A stretch of 64,000 nucleotides of DNA. Source: Symbiodinium kawagutii (taxonomy: Eukaryota; Sar; Dinophyceae; Suessiales; Symbiodiniaceae). Shown piece after piece: positions 1 to 10,124 of this stretch (within the stretch, counting starts at the first letter, position 1; every line of letters begins with the position of its first letter). The notes under the pieces were generated by a model. It was not told where the DNA came from. It saw only the letters and a program-made list of their open reading frames with translations, and did no database searches. The stretch covers positions 946,593 to 1,010,592 of the forward strand of contig VSDK01001740.1 in the NCBI GenBank assembly GCA_009767595.1. The letters are read 5' to 3'. Both the position numbers and the translations under genes were made by a program.

Positions 1-353
1 ATATCCAATTAGGACCTGCTGTTGGTTGATGCTTGCCATGCCCCACTGGTGCGTGTTGTTCAGTGCTAGTGGTTGGGTGATCCTCATTTTGTCCGAGAGC
101 CAGCATAAGTAATAAGCACCTTGGGACTTCGACTGTGATCCTGATTGATCATTGTTCATCAGTAGGGCTTTTGCTAATTGATCCGGTTGCTACGGCTCCG
201 GGTCAAGAATGCAAGATGCATTTTTTGGTACATGTATATGTCCTTGTGTAGATGTATACCATCCTGTAGTTCTTTATCAGAAAACCAACCAGTAGGAAAG
301 GCCATGGGAGGGACAACTCGAAGACTGCTTTTGAATGGCTTGTGCCTCTGCAG

Positions 354-690
354 GACAAGTGGACATGATATCTTATCCCAACTTGGCCTTCGCAATGAAC
401 GCCGAGGAAGCTTGGTTGGCCACAGTGCCGCGCAACTTTGTGTACAGTTACGTTTGAAGCAATAAAAGCTAAACCTATGCATCGATTGTGGTTTCTTTCC
501 ACCAGCATCAAAACAAAAGTCATTGATAGCGAATCCTTATGAATCCTCTCAAAATTGGAGGGTTCATGTGATGTTTTGTTTCCTTCGCCTAGCAGTGAAC
601 TACGAGACCATTCTCATCCTGTTTGCTGAGGAAGCCTTGGACAAGCTCGCTTTGCAGGCCTGGTTTTTCCACATTTTCCCGTGGCTCTGA
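354..690 (+). CDS. 3' end of an unrecognised gene, two exons
   Basis: Two exons join in phase: 354-446 (acceptor CTGCAG, donor A|GTTACG) and 596-690 (acceptor CCTAGCAG), ending in TGA. The 60-odd residues read QVDMISYPNLAFAMNAEEAW..., then NYETILILFAEEALDKLALQ and a hydrophobic tail ending FPWL. Codon third positions are GC-rich compared with the flanks. I do not recognise the family. Earlier exons would lie before the window. The weak point is the second exon's end: a GC donor after LALQ is also possible, which would move the stop. Confidence 0.45.
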
Positions 691-711
691 TTCCTTTATT
701 TGATGCTGCGA

Positions 712-849
712 ATGAGATTTTTTATTCTTATTGGATTGGCTGCCGTAGGGTGTTGCCATCAGTGTGGTTGTGAGGCCCTGTGCTCTGATCCAGCCGTGTC
801 GCAACTAACAGACGCAGAAAAGGTCTCTTGCACAACATCAGGCCGCTAG
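712..849 (+). CDS. small ORF with signal-peptide-like start
   Basis: An ATG at 712 opens a 45-codon frame starting MRFFILIGLAAVGCC, a hydrophobic run followed by a cysteine-rich stretch. It could be the first exon of a secreted protein or a chance ORF. No splice donor or homology supports it beyond the leader-like composition. Confidence 0.2.
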   Translation: MRFFILIGLAAVGCCHQCGCEALCSDPAVSQLTDAEKVSCTTSGR

Positions 850-1088
850 CAGTGGCTGGGTTTGTTGCTGTTGCTACGTGCTGGGTAACAACTCTCCAGT
901 GTTGCAATCACAAGCAATGCGCAAATTCCGAACTCAAACATAGGGGCATTGTTTGTAATTGCAACCGTGGAGAGTGGTGATTACAATTTTGTGCTTTAAG
1001 GGGCTTTTGTCATAAATCGCTTTCTGATGCTTTCTGTAGAAACTTGTGATCAGCGCCCAAAACCCATCCCAGCACTGCCGGAGGTACC

Positions 1089-1232
1089 ATGAGCGAGGTG
1101 AGCAACGTAGTCAGCCAGTTGCAACAGAGTATCACCGAAGCCCGGCAGCAAGGGGCTTGCGCATGCTTGCGCGTTGTCCACCCAAGGGTTTGGTTGTCGT
1201 CCAATGGGGTGAGCCAAATGAGTTGCATATGA
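1089..1232 (+). CDS. candidate coding exon, unknown
   Basis: The frame begins MSEVSNVVSQLQQSITEARQ, which looks like an amphipathic helix and has coding-like third positions. A GTGAGC donor-like site occurs right after MSE, so the frame may be split there. No family recognised. Confidence 0.25.
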   Translation: MSEVSNVVSQLQQSITEARQQGACACLRVVHPRVWLSSNGVSQMSCI

Positions 1233-1584
1233 TATCGTTTGGACTGATACATGAGGTAGCGGTCACCTGAAAGACATGATCTACAAGGACAAGCACGTAT
1301 TTGATCTAAATTTCGCACCATGTAGAGCATGCATTTTCAGGGATAAGGCGATTACTGGGGTGAGATCGTTTGCAAATAGTTCAGCTCAATGACACGATCA
1401 GGTGACATCTTTGGCGATTGTGGGGCTGGTGATGTAAGGTACACTCGTAGGTTTGACACGGCGCACGAAAGTCACTCAAGCAGGTGTATGAGACCGCATG
1501 ATCAAAGACACGATTTGGCGGACAAAATCCATCAACTGAAAAATCAAAATCATCAAATGAATGGCAGTTGCTTCAACAATTGCT

Positions 1585-1812
1585 TATCAAACATTGCTTC
1601 AACACGTGTTGATTCAACAGTTGCTCATTCAACATATTCAACCGTTGCTCAGTCATTATCCAACCAGTGCTCCAACTATTGATCATCCATTGTTCAACCA
1701 GTATCCAACCAGTGCTCCAACCATTATCCAACCGTTGTTCAGCTGTTGCTCTAACCGTTGCTCCAACCATGGTTCAACCGTTGCTCCTTCAACCATTGCT
1801 TCAACATGTTGC
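1585..1812. repeat. degenerate minisatellite of TTCAACCGTTGCTC type
   Basis: About 230 bp is built from imperfect 10-14 bp units such as CAACCATTGCT, CAACCAGTGCTC and CAACCGTTGTTC. Units differ at one to three positions. The ORFs running through it on both strands are by-products of the repeat. Confidence 0.8.
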
Positions 1813-1813
1813 G

Positions 1814-1929
1814 GGGTTGACCCGGGCCGAGGATCCAGCGGCTGCACTTCAATTGCTTGGGAGCTTTTCCCCGACCAATGCCACCTGGCGGCCTAGGGCA
1901 GTGGCTATCATGGCCGTCATGGCTTCAGG
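1814..1929 (+). CDS. candidate coding exon, unknown
   Basis: The frame reads LTRAEDPAAALQLLGSFSPT and then a hydrophobic AVAIMAVMASG, with GC-rich third positions, directly after the minisatellite. A GC donor could end it at 1929. The 5' boundary is not clear. No family recognised. Confidence 0.3.
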
Positions 1930-2441
1930 GCATATTGATGCTATTGGCTTATAGACTTTCTTTTAGACTTACAGATGCTCTAAATCATGATGTGTGGTTC
2001 TGTAAGGTTTGTGGAACCTTCAGCCTGCTCTTTTTTCCCCGGTCTGGTTGGGTGCTGTAAGCACAAATGTTCAAAATACCGGTCGGTAGCGCGTGGAGAG
2101 CGGCATTGAGAATTTCAGCTCAGGTACCTTGAAGCATCGCTTTTTCGAGACAGTCATGATTCCTACACCCATGTCGTTACTTTGTCAATACTCTCACTGT
2201 CTTGTCGTTTTGCGTGCCACCCATCAGCAGCTGCTTCATGAGCAGGAAGCAGGCTGTGGCCATCACAATGAGGTAGCTATGGGTAGCTTCTAACCAAAAG
2301 CGTCCAAATGCTAGCATAGCTTAATGATGGTCAATTAAATGAATGGTTACTGGCTAATGGTTAAACCATGTTAAGCCATCCTGGTTAGCATGGGAACTGG
2401 TTGATCCCGGGTGGATTGAGCTGCCCAGGCAATGTCCGAAG

Positions 2442-2533
2442 CTGAAAAGTACTTTACGCCAGCGGCTGGGCGAGATACATGGAACGCTTGTTGTGGCGGC
2501 CAGGGGCAGTGGCCTTGCCATTCCAAGCTGTAG
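2442..2533 (+). CDS. candidate internal exon, unknown
   Basis: Acceptor CGAAG at 2440-2441 and a GC donor after 2533 frame a 30-residue reading LKSTLRQRLGEIHGTLVVAA... with strongly coding-like codons. No stop occurs in this frame. Two other frames are partly open too. Unknown function. Confidence 0.35.
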
Positions 2534-3575
2534 GCGTGCGATGACGTACCATGAATTACCATGGCTGCTTGAGGATAAGAGTCATGCGGAGATTCCATGG
2601 AATTCCCATGACATTTGTGTATCTTCGCATGGTTTTCCATCGGATGATGGCACCTGGAGCCAGACATGTGCCTAGGTTTGTACCAGTTCTTGCTCTCTCT
2701 CCGCGACACTGGGCACTAAGTTTATGGATGTGCTTTCTGGTGGCTGCATTTGGGATTGGAACCGTACAGGCATAGAAGGTTTGTAGAAGCAAATCCATGG
2801 CATTTTTCCAGAACTACGATGTTTTGCGAGGTTGCTGATTCCACCTCGCTTGATATTCTCCAAATTTGTATCTACACGGGGCGATATAGGTTGTTAGACC
2901 AAACCGTTTGGCTTCCGCAACTCTGATAACTTGTTTGAGGTTCGGTCCTTCTCATGTTTCTGGCTACATCTGGAAATATTTGTTTGATTTTGGTTTGAGT
3001 ACAAACCAGTATAGTCATACAGAAAAAACATGTTTATATTTATTTACATGTATGTAGTTGGTTGGTTCTCTATTCTGGTCGGGGCATCCCTGACCTGCCG
3101 AGGCCTAGGAAGTACAGTTACAGCCCACCACCAGATGCCGCTCGGCGGACTTCAGCGACACCACACCACACTTCATTGGGGAAATTTGTCTAAAGAAAAC
3201 TTCGTGCATTCCATGCATATCTGGAGAAACTATTCATGTCTGGAGTTATTGATTAATTAAAGATATTCCCATCATATTTGTCTCCAGTTCGGATCATTTA
3301 ATTAGATAGCTCGCATATTATTAGGGAAACTATTCATATCTGGAGAGCTCCCTAAATGATCTGAACTGTTTCCAAATGCTGCAGACTGGGGCACACAGAT
3401 ATGAAGAGCTTTGCAATATGGAATTGGATGCGGATTTATTTCAAAACACATGAACATTTGTTTGTGTGGGTCCGGGCAGGTGTGTTCACATAGGTACATG
3501 ATGGTACATGCATGTATCAAAATTACGCCAGCATAGACCCTGGATAGCAATCTAAAGTCGCATATTTTCTACCGG
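2534..3575. other. no gene recognised
   Basis: AT-rich, low coding potential. A hydrophobic run (residues LWMCFLVAAFGIG at about 2720-2770) lies in an open plus-strand frame but lacks convincing boundaries. Two copies of GAAACTATTCATxTCTGGAG occur at about 3220 and 3326. Confidence 0.5.
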
Positions 3576-3579
3576 CGCC

Positions 3580-3866
3580 TACCCAATGGTGTTGACTGAC
3601 ACCAGCGCCCGCCCAAACATGTTGACACTAGCGCTCACCCAATCCTGTTGACTCCGGCACGCACCCAATCATGTTGACACTGGCGCCCACCCAAACATGT
3701 TGACACCGGCGCCCACCCAGACATGTTGACGTTTGCGCCCACCCAAACATGTTGACTCTGGTGCCCACCCCAACATGTTGACACCCGCACCACCGGCGCC
3801 CACCCGAACATGTTGACACCGGCGCCCATCCAATCATGGCACCGGCGCCCACCCAATCATGTTAAT
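3580..3866. repeat. 26-bp minisatellite, about 10 copies
   Basis: Tandem copies of a 26-bp unit beginning GTTGACACCGGCGCCCACCC and ending AAACAT, with point changes and one unit carrying an internal insertion (about 3779-3812). Because 26 is not a multiple of three, the repeat gives similar peptides in shifted frames (the NMxGWAPV pattern on the minus strand). These are not genes. Confidence 0.9.
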
Positions 3867-4252
3867 AGCCCTGTCTTCCATTTATTTTTGAAATCAGAAC
3901 CCAATAGCCTCGCCCATCTGGCGAAAACCAGTCAACTATGTATGGAGAAACGCATCAGATTTGCTTTCTGTCACTGGTTGATGTCCGGTGGCCCATCGGT
4001 GGCCCATGGATGCAGTCCTACCAGTTGCTGTAGAGTCTACTGAAAGATCATGTGTCGCCACTGGGGAATGACACCCGGAAGGCAGCACGAAGACATGCAA
4101 GCTCCATGTCCAAAGAGCAGTCGCAGTTTGCAAATGTCATCCCCGTTCTTCCAGTTCTGTGTTGCTTCCTGGGGAACGGTATGACCGGTACGAATCTGGC
4201 TACAACACAGCCATGAACCAATGCCAGTCACAACGCTTCACAACGCTTCCCC

Positions 4253-4372
4253 ATGCTTCACCAGTCATGGCCACCCACCAAGAAGGGACACCCACCGTCC
4301 GGGGCCGTCCCCAAGGCTCCATGGGCTGCGGCTTATGAGCGACTGGCCTCCCAACTGCCCATCCAGCAGTGA
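4253..4372 (+). CDS. short coding frame or terminal exon, unknown
   Basis: A 39-codon frame from an ATG at 4253, or a terminal exon starting at 4265 after acceptor CACCAG, ends in TGA. It contains SWPPTKKGHPPSGAVPKAPW then AAAYERLASQLPIQQ. Its GC-rich third positions contrast with the TG-rich sequence downstream. No family recognised. Confidence 0.4.
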   Translation: MLHQSWPPTKKGHPPSGAVPKAPWAAAYERLASQLPIQQ

Positions 4373-4420
4373 CTTGGCTTCAGAAGGGGGCCAGGAAACT
4401 TGGCACAAGATTTGACTAGT

Positions 4421-4690
4421 TATGATGTGCTTATGATGTGTTTATGATGTGTTTATGATGTGTTTATTTGTTTGGTTGGGTGTCTATTTGTGTCATTTAG
4501 ATGTGTATTTGTTTCATTATTTCATTGAGTCATTGAGTCATTGAGTATATGTGCTATGTGTGTTTCTTAGTCTCTTGTATTCACATGGATTGTTTTCGTG
4601 TTTATGTTATATGTGTATATCGTGCTTCTTTGTATATTGTATTCACATGGCCTGTTTCCGTTTGTGTGTTGTATGTATGCGTGTGCTCTC
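4421..4690. repeat. TG-rich low-complexity tract with 11-bp units
   Basis: Four near-perfect TATGATGTGTT units at 4421-4467, then TGTTTATTTG and TCATTGAG repeats. Non-coding. Confidence 0.6.
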
Positions 4691-5114
4691 AAGCTATAGG
4701 TTGCAAATTACGATATAGGATGTAATATCTTAGAAATATATGCCCCCCAAATGCCCACTGAAGTTGGGCGATGTTCTAGAAAATTCCAACCCAGTTCGGG
4801 AAATCATAGCAGGATAAGCTTCAAGCTGTTGGATCACTTGAGATCACTTGGGAGAATCAGTGGGTCCAATAGTCCGCAGCATTCCTCGCCATGCATTAGC
4901 TAATTACTGGTGAAATGCGCAAATATGCTATGGTATGCTGATTTGCTGATTGGTTTTTCGGTTGAATGAAGTACCTTGGTATGTTAGCCTCTGGTAGATG
5001 CTCACCTGGAGTGTCAATGATTATTATCAGATTTTCTGCATGAACCCCTGGGAAAGCTGCTTCCATGGGCGATTCTCAGCAGGGCTTGCCTAGACGTGGC
5101 TTCCGAGGCTTGAG

Positions 5115-5265
5115 ATGAACGCCTGGGCTGAAGACAGTTGTCCGTACAGCGCCAGGTATTGCGCGCCGCGGCTTCCACAAAAGGGGACCAAGGCGAGTAG
5201 TCGGCAGCAGTACCAACGGAAGTTCAGAGTGCTGAATCGGTACTCGAGTCTGCTCAAAGCAGCTG
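5115..5265 (+). CDS. candidate first exon, basic protein
   Basis: ATG at 5115 starts an open frame (MNAWAEDSCPYSARYCAPRL, then KGTKASSRQQYQRKFRVLNR) ending at donor G|GTACAC. It has high GC3 and is rich in Arg/Lys/Gln. The matching minus-strand frame is also open, so strand is not certain. Unknown function. Confidence 0.4.
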
Positions 5266-5301
5266 GTACACGGTGCCACGTGCATCAAACTTTGCCTGTC
5301 T

Positions 5302-5412
5302 GATTATTTCCCAAAATGGGGGACCCCCCAAAATGGTGGGTTTATTTATGACTACAATTTGTCAATGAAGGATGATTTGGAGGTACCCCCATTGTGAGAA
5401 ACCACCATATGG
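5302..5412. mobile_element. short inverted-repeat element, family A
   Basis: Left edge TTTCCCAAAATGGGGGACCC and right edge GTACCCCCATTGTGAGAAACCACCA (written in two parts: GTACCCCC, then TGAGAAACCACC) enclose about 50 bp of AT-rich sequence. The ends are imperfect inverted repeats and match other copies at 18.97, 26.77, 28.55 and 34.45 kb. No ORF inside. MITE-like or introner-like. Confidence 0.45.
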
Positions 5413-5836
5413 TTGAGGGATTCGCAGGTCATGGAAGTTCGAAACATGCCCAAAGTTCGGAAGCTCAGGTGCCTTTCCCAGGAGTTAGCTCCTTGGCGTA
5501 AATTAAATGACCGGGAGGGCCAGCGAAAGCATTCGCTTTGTCCATGTTGCCTTCCGGCAAGTTTGAACCTTTAGGACTAAAACTTGCGGGGATTAAAGTC
5601 TGATGTGCTTTGGGAGTTGTGATTGATAAATTTAAGTGGATTCACGTCAACTTTGTGACTCGTGGTCCATCTCCTTGCTTTGCAATTGTGGAATGAACCT
5701 TTGCCGTTCCTGGGTGTGCACTGCCGCCAGTCAGGTTTGGACCAGGGACCCGATGACATTTGTTTGCCACAGTTGGACAGCTCCTTGTTGAGCAGCCTGA
5801 CACAGCAGCACCTTGGTTGCTCCTGTGGCGGGGGGG

Positions 5837-6002
5837 AATTTTCAGGGGGCAACTGGCAGGTGATCCTTCCATGTGGGTGAACACATACAGAAATCTTTTT
5901 TTTGGGGGGGAGGGGGCAGAATTTTCAGGGGGCAACTGGCAGGTGATCCTTCCATGTGGGTGAACACATACAGAAATCTTTTTTTTGGGGGGGAGGGGGC
6001 AG
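5837..6002. repeat. 83-bp direct duplication
   Basis: Two tandem copies, offset 83 bp, of a segment running from AATTTTCAGGGGGCAACTGG to a G-rich AGGGGGCAG end. They are nearly identical, including a run of eight T then seven G. Each copy contains CTGGCAGGTGATC, a plausible exon end plus splice donor. Confidence 0.85.
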
Positions 6003-6092
6003 TCTCGAAATATGTTGGAATCTTGCAACTGATTTGGATCAGTGTATTGCAGTGTGTTGGCCATTTTGCTTTTGGAGCCAACAATTCTGCAG

Positions 6093-6260
6093 TTCAATTG
6101 GCTGCAAGATGATCCACCCTGCAAGGGTGACCGGCCCCCGAGGTTTTCGAAGCAGTTGGATTCTTTGGCTGCGTCCAACATCACGGCAAGCGTTCTGGCA
6201 GATGTGAATGATGCCACTGGGCTCCCACTGGGGATGAGATTTGGTCAGCTGGCAGGCTGA
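6093..6260 (+). CDS. terminal exon of an unrecognised gene
   Basis: Acceptor TTCTGCAG opens a 55-codon frame to TGA: FNWLQDDPPCKGDRPPRFSK, then QLDSLAASNITASVLADVND and ATGLPLGMRFGQLAG. It has clear coding-type codon use. A likely upstream exon ends at 5859 with residues FATVGQLLVEQPDTAAPWLL in the same strand. The direct join is out of phase, so another exon or splice site lies between. No family recognised. Confidence 0.5.
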   Translation, partial: FNWLQDDPPCKGDRPPRFSKQLDSLAASNITASVLADVNDATGLPLGMRFGQLAG

Positions 6261-6784
6261 ATGCATCCGAATGTCATTGACCCAGTGAAAAACAGATAAA
6301 AGAATGTAGGTTTTGACAATCCAAAATATGGGGTATACCATAGTATGCCGCCTTATACCCCCTGGAAATGTTGAGTGACCATGGTTCACGTGAGTTGTTG
6401 AATTGTAAAGCACAATTGCTTTGGGTCGTTTGGAGCAGCAGGGTGTTCATTTGTGGGAGGTTGGACCCTTGGATGGGTCTTCAAGTTGCCGTGCTTGGAG
6501 CACAAAACAGAAAGATTGGACCCTGCCTTGGGATGTACGAGGTCTTTTGACAGTGGATGTTCGGAGACCATGGTTTCAAGTTAGGATGCCACATGCCATC
6601 ATGATTTCTCTTTTGTTCCCCTCTGGATGTGGGATTGGACAGGGACAGATGAACCTATAGAAAGATGGCTACCGCGATTTCCCACCCAAATTCCCATACG
6701 TTCACTGCCCAGCGGCACGACAGAAAGAGATCAAATGAGCGCCAATTTGCTACCATTGTTTCTGTATGCCTATTCTCCAGATAC

Positions 6785-6837
6785 ATCAGGTGCAATTTGT
6801 TCAATGAAAACGTCCTTAAGCAAGAATTGCACCTGAT
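6785..6837. repeat. 13-bp perfect inverted repeat (hairpin)
   Basis: ATCAGGTGCAATT at 6785-6797 and its exact reverse complement at 6825-6837, with a 27-nt loop. A partial third copy (GGTGCAATTTGTACATCAGG) follows at about 6856. No coding role seen. Confidence 0.7.
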
Positions 6838-7035
6838 CCAATGTTTTCTGAATATTGGTGCAATTTGTACATCAGGTCCAAAAGCAAGAATTCATTAACT
6901 TTTGAAGTTGCGTCCCAAGGCTGCCGGATCCATTTTGAATTCCTTAGACGCGCTTGGACTGGTGGCCTTTGCTGCTCTCATTCTAGGCTCGGCAGTTGCG
7001 AGGGGCTCAGGTGTCAACACCTGATTGTAAGGCAG

Positions 7036-7222
7036 CTACAGATAGCTACGGTATCTTTTTTGGATTCCTGCAGCTTGCTACTTGCAGGTAAGTGGTGATG
7101 GCAAGTTCGATAAGATCTCGGATTCCATGGGGCGATCCAAACGAATTAGAAAGAGCCTGAACACGTTGCGCAGCCCCAGTTCCAGCCCCATCTATGACCC
7201 ACCCAGTTGGATCATCGAAGAG
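7036..7222 (+). CDS. two candidate exons of an unknown gene
   Basis: Exon 7036-7087 (hydrophobic TDSYGIFFGFLQLATC) ends at a consensus donor, CAG|GTAAGT. After a 62-nt intron, exon 7150-7222 (KSLNTLRSPSSSPIYDPPSW, then IIEE) ends at GAG|GTACAG. The join is in phase. The antisense frame here is also open and protein-like, so strand is not settled. It may belong to the transporter gene downstream, but no link was found. Confidence 0.35.
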
Positions 7223-8028
7223 GTACAGAGTCAGCTTGGTGTCAAGGGTGTTCTCTGAAGCAGCTTTTCCAACAATACAATCAATGATTGGTGCCCCAGG
7301 GTTTTAGCAAACCACATACTCCCAGAAGGGCCGAAAAGGAGAAACACTAAGGAGTTCCCACTGGCAGGTTCCTTCTCCTTCGAAGGATCCCAGGCTTGCG
7401 TTCAGGATGTGCATCCTTTTCCAGCTATCTATAGGAGGGAAAGATGCAACACAAAAAGGCAATGTTTTAAGTTCTGAATCTAGCACTGGGACTGCGGATT
7501 TCGGGATTTCTAGCCTTGGTTTTGTTTTTTTACATGTTTGTTGATGTATGATCCTATATTCATGTTTTTATTTGGCCCCCATTCCTGGTAGTTACGTTAT
7601 AAACCAACCTATATATGGGGTTCCCAGGTGGTTAGGGGCCCACCTCTTCGGTAAGTCACTCCATCAGCTGCAGCGGAGGAGTCACGTACATGGTCTTGGT
7701 GCGTTTCTTCGCCAAGCCCGTGGTATCTCGACCGCACCTCACGGCTGGGTTGCTAGGAATGCCCATGAAGGATGATGAAGGGCGGCAAAATCTCATGATG
7801 AGAAGTTCCAAGATGAGAAGTTGGTTGGGTTTATCATCGTTTTTTTTTCTCGGCTGGTTCCTATACAAATGATTCCTAACTAATGAGCTGGTTGTTGTAC
7901 ACAATTTGTTGCTGGTTTACCATCAAAGAAGCTGTTTGATGTTCGCTATCAAGCATGGTTTGTTTTGAGTTGATGCAGATCTCCCAGTAAAATTGAATAT
8001 GGGGAGATATTCTTTGCTATACTTTCAG

Positions 8029-8075
8029 AAGCCCCTGGCTGAAATGAGGCACGGACAACAGTTTCAGCACGGAAG
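8029..8075 (+). CDS. candidate micro-exon
   Basis: Pyrimidine-rich acceptor ACTTTCAG and donor AG|GTGGGG frame KPLAEMRHGQQFQHG, with GC-rich third positions. Short, so only weakly supported. Confidence 0.3.
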
Positions 8076-8159
8076 GTGGGGCTTCATTTAAGCACCGATG
8101 CCCATCACTTCCAACCCTCCAGTTTCAAGAGGACCCAACTCATTCCTTGCCACGTGCCG

Positions 8160-8296
8160 GACGACAACAACAACAGCAGCAAAAACAGCGGCAACAACAA
8201 CAGCAGCAGCAACAACAACAACAGCAGCCACAACAACAACAACACCTACTACAACAAGAACAACAACATCAACATCAAAACTAACAACAACGAAGG
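8160..8296. repeat. CAA/CAG microsatellite
   Basis: Interrupted CAA and CAG triplets over about 135 bp. The open frames (poly-N/S, poly-T, poly-V) are artefacts of the triplet repeat. Confidence 0.85.
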
Positions 8297-8464
8297 AAAC
8301 CGCCTGTATTTGAGTTTCATACGGTTCAGCCTTGGTTGCGAATTTGTTGCATAAGTAGTACCTATATGTACCTATACGTTTTGCCATTTATTAATGGGAT
8401 CACGGTGGCAAACTAAAAATCACATCACCGTGCCATGATTGCTACCCACCTTAGTGCCAGCCAG

Positions 8465-8600
8465 GGGAAGCTCCAGGATAGAGCCCAGAGTCCCCAGGTG
8501 TGGATCTCCCTTCTCCTGATCTTCCTTCTGCTGTTGGCTGCTGGAGCTTTGGCAGTCTCCAAGTCTCTCCAATGTGCGGAGGCCACGGAGCGGCAGACTG
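8465..8600 (+). CDS. exon with one transmembrane helix
   Basis: Acceptor CAGCCAG and donor CTG|GTCC enclose GKLQDRAQSPQ, a strong transmembrane segment (VWISLLLIFLLLLAAGALAV), then SKSLQCAEATERQTG. Codon use is clearly coding. A phase-compatible exon follows at 8719 (acceptor TTTCTTGCAG, GMCTFIDRQTVSSSKVAGRS). It lies 1.5 kb upstream of a choline transporter-like gene and could be its N-terminal part, but a full phase-consistent link was not found. Confidence 0.45.
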
Positions 8601-9396
8601 GTCCATTGAAATTGGAGCCATGGCGAAGTGTGTAGTGTTCACCTGAGCCAGATACAAGGCGAATCGCGATTAGTATGCTGTAGATTAGTGGTAAAAGCTT
8701 TGCCACTGTTTCTTGCAGGCATGTGCACCTTTATCGATAGGCAAACTGTTTCAAGTAGCAAAGTTGCTGGGCGCAGCATGCTTTGGATGCTTGGGGTGGT
8801 CCCCTATCAAGTCCCTTCAACTGTGCTCTGAGCCCCAGCTGTCAAGGTTGACTTCTTGGAATTTACTGGGCAAGCAGCCCTCTCTGCGGTGCAAAACGCC
8901 ACGCAAGCAGCCCTGACTGCAGTGCAAAACGTCACAGGCGGGGCTAGATGACCTGCTTTGATTTTTTGTCAGTCACATGTGGCGATGGAATTTCCATAGT
9001 GCTACACCTTTCGCATTTCCAGCCAATGTGAGAGGCTTTCAACTCTCGGATCAATTCAAAGCGTCCAGTTATCGCCCCAAAATCACGATCTGAACAAGGC
9101 GACCATGTGATTATTGGCTTTGGTGATGCGTTTTTTGAATCACTTCAATTATTTTCAAGTGCTCTATGTGCAACCTGTGACACTGATTGAAACTCCAGGT
9201 TCTCAACAGAATTCATGGAACATCATAGGCTTATTGGCCTACAAGTCTACAAGGTGGTAAGACCAGTCATGGTAGATAGTATGGTTAAATGGCATTCTTT
9301 GTGGTTGGGTAGCGTTGTTTACCAACTGATAACTTCTATGGGGATCTGCACGGGCCCCCACCTTGTAGGTGTCCGTGCTCACGGCGTCACTTTCAG

Positions 9397-9497
9397 GTAC
9401 AGTTACAAATCATAGCGGTGACAGCGTCACCGGAATCGCTTGCGAGGACGGTGTGCCCAGAAAATGTGTGGAGCTGCGGACTCATGATGTCAAAGTG
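9397..9497 (+). CDS. internal exon, unknown
   Basis: Acceptor ACTTTCAG and donor GTG|GTGAGA enclose 33 codons: TVTNHSGDSVTGIACEDGVP, then RKCVELRTHDVKV. Good codon bias, two cysteines and an NHS glycosylation sequon. It might be an extracellular loop of the transporter gene that starts downstream. Its exit phase (0) does not match the next exon (10125, needs phase 2). Confidence 0.4.
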
Positions 9498-10003
9498 GTG
9501 AGAAACCTGTGCTTTTCACTATGGAATGCTAAGGTGTGCTATGGCATAGCTGAGGCATAGCTATGGGATGCCAAAGGCTATTTTTGAATGGTCAGAACCA
9601 ATCATAGCCAATCATGATGAAGGCAGAAATAAATCATCATCATGATCATCATGCGAAACATCCCAAGAAAGGATGGACATCCCAAGAGCTGGGCTTGTTG
9701 ATAGTCGTTTATGGGATGTGAGCAGCCGGATACAGCTGGGATTGGGGGGAATTGCCCACAGCAGTTAAAGTGATTGTAGCAGTGGGAGTTTGGAGCATGG
9801 TCCTTCTCATGGAGTATGTGGTCAATCATTAGGCAAGTTGCTGCTTGTAAGTTTTATATAGAAGCAAGATCATTCATTTTGAGCACTATGGATTCGCAAA
9901 CAATTGACTTTGTAAAATACAATTTTCGGCATCATTTATTCACATTGATTTACTCCCGTGACTCCAACGCATCGCTTTTAATTAATTCATTCCCTGATGC
10001 TCT

Positions 10004-10026
10004 ATCATATATATATATATATATTT
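10004..10026. repeat. (AT)n microsatellite
   Basis: About ten AT dinucleotides inside an AT-rich intergenic or intronic stretch. Confidence 0.7.
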
Positions 10027-10124
10027 GCCAACATCTATCGATAAAGTTGTCCAAATGCATATGTAAATATCACGGCAATGCGTGGAAACATACATGCTAA
10101 ATTCACCATACATGGAGTGCTTAG

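Noticed and set aside
5642..6217. 191-codon minus frame
   Set aside because: It runs through the 83-bp duplication and is antisense to a better plus-strand exon (6093-6260).
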